Source: a virus
IMG/VR virus record: IMGVR_UViG_3300023199_000167
Location: 1 to 35,744 of that record
Strand: one strand, 5' to 3'
Length of the DNA stretch: 35,744 bases
Shown: positions 23,170-29,835 of the stretch, one piece after another
How positions within the stretch are numbered: position 1 is the stretch's first letter
Layout: each line of letters starts with the position of its first letter
Program-made: the position numbers and the translations under genes
The notes under the pieces: model-generated
Database searches by the model: none
Told to the model about the DNA's origin: nothing
Seen by the model: the letters and a program-made list of their open reading frames with translations, nothing else

Positions 23170-25775
23170 CAGTTCAGAACAGTGATTTAGCCAATCAAAC
23201 ACAATTTAATGATTCATTCATGAGCAGGGAGCAAGACACTTCGACCATTGGGAAAGTCGATCTGAACCAGCCGGACACGACAACAATCGCTGACGTTCAG
23301 AATTTCATCAACGCTCTTAGAACGCAGATTGGAAATCTCTTAGCAACAGCGAACGAGGGCGATACTCCTGACTGGACTTCTATAGACGCGAATGGCGATA
23401 TAGTCGGGGGGGCGTCTGATTCCCTTACGGACAAAATCGTCTCAATTGTTCTTTTGTTTCTTGGAGCTGGTGGCCACACGCATGATGGAACCGATGGAAA
23501 CGGCCCTTTGATTGATTTGGTTTCTGCCGTGAATGGAATCCTTGGGGTTGAAAACGGAGGAACAGGACTAAATGCATCCTCTGCCGCGAATGGAGAAATC
23601 CTTATCGGTAACGGTAGTGGATTTGATCTTCTAACAATTAGTGGAACCTCTAATCAGGTCACTGTCACAAATGGACCAGGAAGCATCACGCTTTCCCTTC
23701 CTCAAGATATTCACTCTGGAGCAACCCCAAGTTTCGCGCAAATATCTCTCTCGACGGGGGCAACAAACCCTAATCACGTTTACACGAAGCAGCAGATTGA
23801 CAATCTTTTAGATGGTCTAAAATGGAAGAAGAACGCAATCACAGCGGATCTTTCTGGAGGAGGAACATTTGCCTCTGATTTCGATGATGGGGATACTGTC
23901 GGTGGACATGTGGTTTCTACGGGAGACAGGATTCTGCTCGCTGGCAGGGCAACGCTTACTGAAAACGGAATTTTCGAGGTACAGGCTTCTGGAGCTCCTG
24001 TTCGGGCATCGGACGCAGACACCGAATCAGAGGTCACTGCGGCAGCGATTTCCATTTTGTTTGGAAACGATGCAGGAAAAATTTATCAGCAGACTGAAGA
24101 AATCACAGATTTCGCTACCGACGCCCAGGACTGGATCCAGGGCGCAGGATTCGGACTATACACGGTAGATGGAAATGCAATTCAAGAGCTGATCACAAGG
24201 CAGTTTAGCCTCGTCTTAGATGGAAGCACACTCACTCAGAGCGCATCGGGACTAAAGACAAATCCGGCCGTAGTCCCAGAGCTAGCAATTGAAAACACGT
24301 TCACCGACAAAAATACTTTTCAGGAAAACTTTGTCTATGCAACGACAAATAGATCAGACGCCGGATCGAATGTAAACCTTGCGGCTGTTGCTACATCCGT
24401 TATTCAGCTAATCAGCGGCGCTCTTGTTTCTGTTGAGGGACTAGCTGGCGGAGAGGATGGACTGGTCAAGCTTTTAGTAAATCAGACAGGCGTAGAAATC
24501 GAGTTGCTTCATGATCAGGCGACTAGTGCAGCAGACGGATTCCTATTACCAGACGGAAGTCCACTTCCATTAAAGCCAGACGCAGGGGCTTTTCTTATTT
24601 ATTCCTCTAGGACATCAAGATGGCATGCATACGGAGGGGCAGCTGCGGATTTAACTAACGTCGCATTTCTGAATCAGTCTCAAACATTCACAGGCGTTCA
24701 GACATTTTCAAACAACATTCTTGCAAGCGCACGACTTGCTTTCGACGACCAGAACATTAACGATTCTGGAACCGCTGTTAATCTCTCTAATTTCTCAGAC
24801 ATTGTTTACAATCTAAACAGTTTAGGGCTCGTTTCGATTGCTGGCATGCCGAGAACATATAATGGCGAGTGTCGAATCCTTCACAATTCTAATTCAAATC
24901 CTGTCACGATTTTGCACGATAGCGCATCGGCATCTAGTACCAATGATCGATTTTATCTTCCAAACAACGAAGACTTCGATATTCCAGAAGAAGGCATGGC
25001 CATGTTTGTCTACTCCGAGCGTGATTTCAAGTGGCACCTTGTCGGATCTACTGGAGGAGGTACAGATCTTTCTGCTGGATTTGATTATGGAATAACAATC
25101 GATTCGACTTCTACCGGAAACACAACCATATCAGATCCTGGGACTCCGATAATAGAATTCACTAACTCAGGTCTAACAAGGATAAATGCATTCTACGATG
25201 CTGGCTCTCTAGCAAAGTATCATATTTTCTCTAATCGAACAGGCAATCCAATTGAAATATTGCACGAAACAGTAATCTCGCCTCAAACCGGATTTCATTT
25301 TTCAGATGGGGTTAATTACGTTTTAAGAAATAACGAATCAGTCGCATTTTACTATTCAGATGACTTGAATAGGTGGGTGCAGGTAGGCGCTGTTTCTCAA
25401 AGTGGAAGACTGAAAGAACCAGATACGACAGGAACAGATTTAACTGCGAACACTACAGGCTACACTGTTGTTGCGGGGCTTTCTTCCGGGAACTTTGATG
25501 AAAGACTCGATAGACAGATTTCAGAAATCAATATAACTACGGGAGCAGGAAATCCTCTTAACAATGTTGAAGAGATGGATCCAGGAACAATCTTCGGACA
25601 GGAGCTAGTTCTTAGAGGAGACTCAGCACTTGGAACTAAAACAATTCAATTTTTTGAAAGCTCTGGAGCTGGATATGAATGCAATGGTGATTTTTTTATG
25701 ACTTCAGGATCAATGATTTCCTTTTACTGGGATGAAAATAATTTGATTTGGCGTGAAATGTGGAGAAGAGGATAA
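23166..25775 (+). CDS. tail fibre with four tandem beta modules
   Basis: 869 aa. N-terminal ~130 residues (Q-T-Q-F-N-D-S-F, H-T-H-D-G-T-D-G-N-G) are anchoring and fibre-like, with G-H-T-H-D-G characteristic of phage fibres. A short Y-T-K-Q-Q-I-D-N-L and L-D-G-L-K-W-K segment follows (~208-225). From ~392 to 869 four related ~110-residue modules occur (starting near 392, 522, 641 and 748), each ending in a Trp-rich strand (R-W-H-A-Y, K-W-H-L-V, R-W-V-Q-V, I-W-R-E-M). The first three also contain E-L-L-H or I-L-H-[DE]. Likely a trimeric host-contacting fibre. Confidence 0.75.
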   Translation: MTVQNSDLANQTQFNDSFMSREQDTSTIGKVDLNQPDTTTIADVQNFINALRTQIGNLLATANEGDTPDWTSIDANGDIVGGASDSLTDKIVSIVLLFLGAGGHTHDGTDGNGPLIDLVSAVNGILGVENGGTGLNASSAANGEILIGNGSGFDLLTISGTSNQVTVTNGPGSITLSLPQDIHSGATPSFAQISLSTGATNPNHVYTKQQIDNLLDGLKWKKNAITADLSGGGTFASDFDDGDTVGGHVVSTGDRILLAGRATLTENGIFEVQASGAPVRASDADTESEVTAAAISILFGNDAGKIYQQTEEITDFATDAQDWIQGAGFGLYTVDGNAIQELITRQFSLVLDGSTLTQSASGLKTNPAVVPELAIENTFTDKNTFQENFVYATTNRSDAGSNVNLAAVATSVIQLISGALVSVEGLAGGEDGLVKLLVNQTGVEIELLHDQATSAADGFLLPDGSPLPLKPDAGAFLIYSSRTSRWHAYGGAAADLTNVAFLNQSQTFTGVQTFSNNILASARLAFDDQNINDSGTAVNLSNFSDIVYNLNSLGLVSIAGMPRTYNGECRILHNSNSNPVTILHDSASASSTNDRFYLPNNEDFDIPEEGMAMFVYSERDFKWHLVGSTGGGTDLSAGFDYGITIDSTSTGNTTISDPGTPIIEFTNSGLTRINAFYDAGSLAKYHIFSNRTGNPIEILHETVISPQTGFHFSDGVNYVLRNNESVAFYYSDDLNRWVQVGAVSQSGRLKEPDTTGTDLTANTTGYTVVAGLSSGNFDERLDRQISEINITTGAGNPLNNVEEMDPGTIFGQELVLRGDSALGTKTIQFFESSGAGYECNGDFFMTSGSMISFYWDENNLIWREMWRRG

Positions 25776-27820
25776 TGAGATTTTACAGTTTAATTCTATT
25801 TTTTATTTCTTTGTTTGCTTTCGGACAGTCTCAACATGTTGATTCTTTGGGTGGTTGGGGAAATCAGAAAAACTTCATCAAATATGGTGACTTCGAAAAA
25901 GGTATTGCCGTGTGGAAAGGCTTATCTGGTTTTTCTGGCTCTACTTGTTCGCCTGTCGATGGCGACACTATGACGATTGCAAATGATTACTCTAGTCTAG
26001 ACTATCTTTTTAGTACCGTGGATGGAACTTCGATATCAGGGGCATCAAGTGGATATTTAAGAGGAAGCTCTTTAAATTCATTTCAACAAGGCATATCTTA
26101 TGACTTCAAATTATCCACTGCTTTTAGCAAGTATTTCTCGAAAAATTTGTTAATTAAGTTTGATTATCGAGAAACAGGAAATCCTCTTCTTGAAGATCGA
26201 AACAACACAGGAGGAAGCGGAGGAACACTCAGCTCTTTTCGTGTTGTAGTTGCAAGCGACGACAATGATGATTTTACAAGTCCAAAATATCATTACCCCG
26301 CAACTTCTGATTTGAAAGTCGGACAGAGTCCTTACGTTTCTAGCTTTATTACCGACGCTACCGACAGGTTCTATCGTCTTATTTTATTTCGATGCGACAC
26401 AACAGCTTGGTCAACTGCCGATTCGTTAAGGGTTGATGATTTTTTCATAGGCGAACAACAACAGGCTGGCGACGCTGCGGCTATCTCTGAATGGAAGTCA
26501 TACAACCCTAGCGTTAGCTCGATAATGAACCTTTCTCTAGCAATTATTTCTGGCCAATATCGAAGAAATGGCGATTCGATAGATATTAGAATATCTGGAA
26601 CATTCAACTCCGGAAGTCCTGGTGGAAACTTTCAAATTTCCGAGGCTGATTGGCTTCCACCGGGACTTTCTATTGAAACATCAAAACTTCTAGATTCTGG
26701 TCAGCAACCGGGTTTTGGCACAACTGGAACAGCAACAGCAGACGATGCAAGTGCTTCATCTAGTGGAGATATGACTGGAGGAATACCTTTTATTGCGACA
26801 AGTGGAGATCTTTTTGTTCAAAGCACTGGAAATGACATTTGGGACGCTGCTGAACCTTTTGCTTGGGGCTCTACAGTCAACGATACTTTCACAATACATC
26901 TAACAGGAGTTCCAATTCAAGGATGGCAGTCTACGGCTAAAATCGTGAGCGCTGATTACTCAAACACAAGCATAGAAGTCGATGCTAGGAGAGATTCCGG
27001 GCAAGGATTCGCAACGGGCGACAGGGATGTAATTTTTAACGAGGAACTGAGAGACAATCACGGAATCTATAATCCTTCGACTGGAGAAGTCACGATGCCT
27101 AGAAATGATTTTTGCATCGGCGTTGGCGCTGTTGACATCGATCAGGATGGTGGATCTCAGAGCAGTGATGACTCCGTTAATATTGAGCTTTACATCAATG
27201 GGTCTAATGCAGGGAAAGATCTAACCAAACACCTTCATTATACAGGAACAAATCAGAACACTACCCAATCCTTCGCTTTTGGCGGATTCTTCAAGACTGG
27301 CGATGTGATAAAAATTAGAGCTAGGGAAATTGTAATGACAAGGCCTTGGGAGCCAGAAGTTAATTCTCATTGGTCCTTTTACTGCGGCGGCGATGGTAAA
27401 ACTATATTAGGAGGATCACCAAGAAAGTATCAGACTAAAATTTTACCTTCTGACGTAACTTCTAACACCAGCGACATTGCTTCAATGCGTTTTGAAAACT
27501 TAGAAATAGGTAAGAGTTATAAAGTGGTCGGACAAGCCCTTTTTCAATCAAGGGGCGGAGACGATACGATTGTTTCTATTGAACACGATGGACAAATCAT
27601 TGCTAGAACGATTCATGAAAACAACACAGACGGGAGTGGCGGTGATGGCCACCAAAACGGATTTTCTTCACCCATTTTTAAAGCAACCGCTACAACAATT
27701 GAGTTCAATGTTAGCGGAGTAGTCGATGCAAATAGCCAAGTGAACGGAAATGGAACGCTTTCTGAAACATGGCATCAAATTATAGAAATGGGCAACGTCA
27801 TAGAAACGGATCAATTTTAG
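25775..27820 (+). CDS. secreted/membrane-targeted tail-fibre-like protein
   Basis: 681 aa from ATG 25775 (TAATG, SD AGAGG). Residues 1-~18 are a clear signal peptide: M-R-F-Y then S-L-I-L-F-F-I-S-L-F-A-F-G, with a plausible cleavage before Q-S-Q. Residues ~25-215 form a carbohydrate-binding-like beta-sandwich (N-F-I-K-Y-G-D-F-E-K-G-I-A-V-W-K-G, D-Y-R-E-T-G) widespread in phage tail proteins. The central and C-terminal parts are jelly-roll type (V-N-I-E-L-Y-I-N-G, W-H-Q-I-I-E-M). A signal peptide is unusual for a virion protein. A host-surface-altering exported protein is the alternative. Confidence 0.7.
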   Translation: MRFYSLILFFISLFAFGQSQHVDSLGGWGNQKNFIKYGDFEKGIAVWKGLSGFSGSTCSPVDGDTMTIANDYSSLDYLFSTVDGTSISGASSGYLRGSSLNSFQQGISYDFKLSTAFSKYFSKNLLIKFDYRETGNPLLEDRNNTGGSGGTLSSFRVVVASDDNDDFTSPKYHYPATSDLKVGQSPYVSSFITDATDRFYRLILFRCDTTAWSTADSLRVDDFFIGEQQQAGDAAAISEWKSYNPSVSSIMNLSLAIISGQYRRNGDSIDIRISGTFNSGSPGGNFQISEADWLPPGLSIETSKLLDSGQQPGFGTTGTATADDASASSSGDMTGGIPFIATSGDLFVQSTGNDIWDAAEPFAWGSTVNDTFTIHLTGVPIQGWQSTAKIVSADYSNTSIEVDARRDSGQGFATGDRDVIFNEELRDNHGIYNPSTGEVTMPRNDFCIGVGAVDIDQDGGSQSSDDSVNIELYINGSNAGKDLTKHLHYTGTNQNTTQSFAFGGFFKTGDVIKIRAREIVMTRPWEPEVNSHWSFYCGGDGKTILGGSPRKYQTKILPSDVTSNTSDIASMRFENLEIGKSYKVVGQALFQSRGGDDTIVSIEHDGQIIARTIHENNTDGSGGDGHQNGFSSPIFKATATTIEFNVSGVVDANSQVNGNGTLSETWHQIIEMGNVIETDQF

Positions 27821-27828
27821 GGGGAACT

Positions 27829-28233
27829 ATGTTTAAGTACACTATTTTCAGAACCACGGATGGAAAAGAGCTAGGGCATCTAGAAGTTGTTGAAGATGTA
27901 GAAAACCCATTTCCTGATCGATTTATGCAGAGAAATAAATTGCATGAAGAATACATCAAAGAAGATGAAGAAACCGGAGAAGACGTTGTTGTTCCTAAAA
28001 ACTACAATATTGTAAGAGAGGACATCACTTCTAAGATCGCACAGGAAGAGGCAAGGGAGCTCGCAAGGAGACAAGCAAAGAATAGGCTTGGTCAAGTTCG
28101 CGCTTTGTTAAATGAGGCCAAGTCAGCTTCTAGCGCAGCCGAGATTAAAGCAGTTATTGTGAAACAATCGAAGGCAATCATACAAATCGCTAAACAATTG
28201 GGGGCAGTAGACCCTGGAGAGCCTGAGGAATAA
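27829..28233 (+). CDS. small tail-associated or lysis-linked protein
   Basis: 134 aa from ATG 27829 (AGGGGG 5 nt upstream); an upstream in-frame ATG at 27769 lies inside the fibre gene and lacks support. N-terminal strand (M-F-K-Y-T-I-F-R-T-T-D-G-K-E-L-G) then an acidic loop and two helices rich in Lys/Arg/Ala (R-A-L-L-N-E-A-K-S-A). Resembles short fibre-tip or fibre-assembly chaperone proteins that follow fibre genes, but I cannot assign a family. The stop TAA is immediately followed by the ATT-start gene. Confidence 0.55.
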   Translation: MFKYTIFRTTDGKELGHLEVVEDVENPFPDRFMQRNKLHEEYIKEDEETGEDVVVPKNYNIVREDITSKIAQEEARELARRQAKNRLGQVRALLNEAKSASSAAEIKAVIVKQSKAIIQIAKQLGAVDPGEPEE

Positions 28234-28578
28234 ATTATCGAACAGCTCGCAACATTAATTTCAAAGGAGCCTTCACTTGTTGCTGTGCTTCTCCTTGCGT
28301 TAGGGTTTGTATGTCGGGAGTTGTGGAAGTCGCACAAGGAGAAGCAAGCAAAAAACGAGTCGAAACTTTCTGCACTCGAAAAGACTCTTAACGTCACAAA
28401 TGGCGAGTTAATGAAGCTCAATCTGAACTTTGAGAACTTTGAAAAGAGAATAGAGAAAAAAATTGCACAGGTTGATCAAAACAAAAAGTCGCTAGACATG
28501 GCGCACGACTCTCTGAGAAAGCAAAATCGAATAATTACACTCTTAGGGAAAAAGGTCTTAGACCCGAAAAAGAGTTAG
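28234..28578 (+). CDS. holin/spanin-like membrane protein (ATT start)
   Basis: 114 aa if initiated at ATT 28234, directly after the upstream TAA and with GAGG 5 nt upstream. A GTG at 28285 (97 aa) lacks a spaced SD and would cut into the membrane segment. The longer form reads M/I-I-E-Q-L-A-T-L-I-S-K-E-P, then a hydrophobic helix L-V-A-V-L-L-L-A-L-G-F-V, then a coiled-coil charged region of about 80 residues. One membrane segment followed by coiled coil before an amidase fits a holin or i-spanin. Non-AUG ATT starts are known but rare (infC). Confidence 0.55.
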   Translation: MIEQLATLISKEPSLVAVLLLALGFVCRELWKSHKEKQAKNESKLSALEKTLNVTNGELMKLNLNFENFEKRIEKKIAQVDQNKKSLDMAHDSLRKQNRIITLLGKKVLDPKKS

Positions 28579-28579
28579 G

Positions 28580-29020
28580 ATGAAACTCTTCAAAGAAAAG
28601 CCGAATACGATTATAGTGCATTGTAGTGCCTCCAATATCATTGCCGATGCCAACTCAATCAGAGATCTTCATATCAATAGTTTTGGGTGGAGCGATATTG
28701 GCTACCATTTTGTTATTGATCGAAAAGCCACTATTCAGATGGGTCGATCTATCAGACATCAAGGAGCTCATTGTCGTGGTCATAATGATTACAGTATTGG
28801 CATCTGTCTTGGCGGCAATACTCACATGGACTTTTCGAGGCGACAGTTTGAATCCCTGCAATCCGTCTGTTCGCAGCTTAGAAGGCACAATCCGGAAATA
28901 AAATATTTGATGGCTCACTATGAGTTGGACACTAAAGGAAAGACTTGTCCTAATGTTCCTGCCGAACTTTTACGGCTTTGGTTAGGATTTGAGAAGCGTC
29001 CTGATAGCCAATCTCAATAG
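28580..29020 (+). CDS. N-acetylmuramoyl-L-alanine amidase (T7-lysozyme-like endolysin)
   Basis: 146 aa. Amidase_2 family, cleaving the bond between N-acetylmuramic acid and L-Ala in peptidoglycan. Zn ligands by homology to T7 lysozyme: H14 (I-I-V-H-C-S), H113 (M-A-H-Y-E-L-D) and C123 (G-K-T-C-P-N); catalytic partners Y42 (I-G-Y-H-F) and K121. No signal peptide, so release needs a holin. Starts 1 nt after the holin-like gene. Its 3' end overlaps the convergent patatin gene by 71 bp. A second frame with two hydrophobic helices lies inside it. Confidence 0.92.
   Translation: MKLFKEKPNTIIVHCSASNIIADANSIRDLHINSFGWSDIGYHFVIDRKATIQMGRSIRHQGAHCRGHNDYSIGICLGGNTHMDFSRRQFESLQSVCSQLRRHNPEIKYLMAHYELDTKGKTCPNVPAELLRLWLGFEKRPDSQSQ
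28626..28901 (+). CDS. candidate two-helix membrane protein nested in amidase gene
   Basis: 91 aa in the +1 frame wholly inside the amidase gene, from GTG 28626 or ATG 28647. Two strongly hydrophobic segments, I-F-I-S-I-V-L-G-G-A-I-L-A-T-I-L-L-L-I and L-I-V-V-V-I-M-I-T-V-L-A-S-V-L-A-A-I-L, are separated by a charged turn with a polar, basic C-terminus: the topology of a class II holin. No SD is seen before any start, and codons such as G-Y-H-F or I-G-Y naturally give hydrophobic residues in this frame, so chance is a serious alternative. Listed because it is uninterrupted and holin-shaped. Confidence 0.25.
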   Translation: MPPISLPMPTQSEIFISIVLGGAILATILLLIEKPLFRWVDLSDIKELIVVVIMITVLASVLAAILTWTFRGDSLNPCNPSVRSLEGTIRK

Positions 29021-29789
29021 CGCTTTTGATTTTTGAGTTATCAAAGTCCATAACATCAATGACATGATCCTGTGGCGCGACCAAATGGATCTCAACTTTT
29101 CTGTCGTAGACCTTGTGGTGCTGAAAATCCTCGTGGTAGCCCTCTGCCATAATCAGCTCAACGCTTCTCTTTGCGATTTCAACTAGGCCAGAAACGTCTT
29201 TCATTTTTCCAATTCTCTTCGATCTTTCGTGTGGAAAATTTAAAAACATGAATATTCTTTCAGCACCCTGCTCAATAACGCTTTTGAGAGGAATGTTTTC
29301 AAGGACGCCACCGTCAACATATCGATCCTTGACGGGCTCAACCAAAATAGGAATCGATGCAGAGGCAACAACCCAGTCGATGAATTTTGACTGGTCCTCC
29401 ATCGCCGAGCTTGCTTGCACCAATCTGCCAGACTGAAGGTCAGTGACGTTGACGAAAGTAAGGTACTGAGGCTTTCGCCCAAGAATGATTTTCTCCACCT
29501 TCTTTCGAAGGGGAGTTGAGTGGTAAATTCCATCCACGCCAAAGGGCAACCCCAACAGCCTGAACAGATTGGTGCCAAAAATATCGCCTCGGCTTTTAAC
29601 TGATTTCCAAATAGATATCAGCTGCTGAATTCCAGCGTAAGAATAACCGGCTGCGTTAAGAGCTCCGGCGCTTGTTCCCCAGAGGAAGTCTGGCTTGATT
29701 CCTAGCTCCTCAGCGGCCTTGAGAGCCCCTGCCTGATACGATCCTGCGGCCCCGCCGCCAGCCAATACGAATGCAGTTTTCTTTCCCAT
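28950..29789 (-). CDS. patatin-like phospholipase
   Basis: 279 aa, complete active site: oxyanion G-G-G-A-A-G (11-16), G-T-S-A-G (S40 nucleophile) and V-D-G-G (D159 of the Ser-Asp dyad). The fold continues with W-V-V-A-S-A-S-I-P, as in bacterial patatins that hydrolyse acyl chains of membrane lipids. No signal peptide, so cytosolic. It is on the opposite strand to the tail and lysis genes, convergent with the amidase (71-bp overlap) and divergent from the hub-like gene, with 43 bp between. No SD precedes ATG 29789. Looks like an independently acquired 'moron' gene. Possible roles are host-membrane lysis or superinfection effects. Confidence 0.9.
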   Translation of the reverse strand: MGKKTAFVLAGGGAAGSYQAGALKAAEELGIKPDFLWGTSAGALNAAGYSYAGIQQLISIWKSVKSRGDIFGTNLFRLLGLPFGVDGIYHSTPLRKKVEKIILGRKPQYLTFVNVTDLQSGRLVQASSAMEDQSKFIDWVVASASIPILVEPVKDRYVDGGVLENIPLKSVIEQGAERIFMFLNFPHERSKRIGKMKDVSGLVEIAKRSVELIMAEGYHEDFQHHKVYDRKVEIHLVAPQDHVIDVMDFDNSKIKSAIEIGYQDASQILTKAVKVRQEH

Positions 29790-29820
29790 AAGGACATTTT
29801 GGCCCGAATTCGATAAGATT

Positions 29821-29835
29821 CATAGTCAGACTATG
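29821..29835. promoter_or_regulatory. 15-bp palindrome over divergent start
   Basis: CATAGTC-A-GACTATG: perfect 7-bp arms around one base. Its last three bases are the ATG of the rightward hub-like gene, and it lies 31 bp from the leftward patatin start. Suggests an operator controlling both, or a start-codon hairpin limiting translation of the hub gene. Confidence 0.5.

Noticed and set aside
23406-23412. Seven-G run in the fibre gene as a phase-variation site
   Set aside because: Short and encodes ordinary Gly residues; no alternative open frame follows.
28950-29789. Patatin as a CBASS CapV effector
   Set aside because: No cyclase (CD-NTase) or accessory gene is next to it; the gene stands alone among tail and lysis genes.
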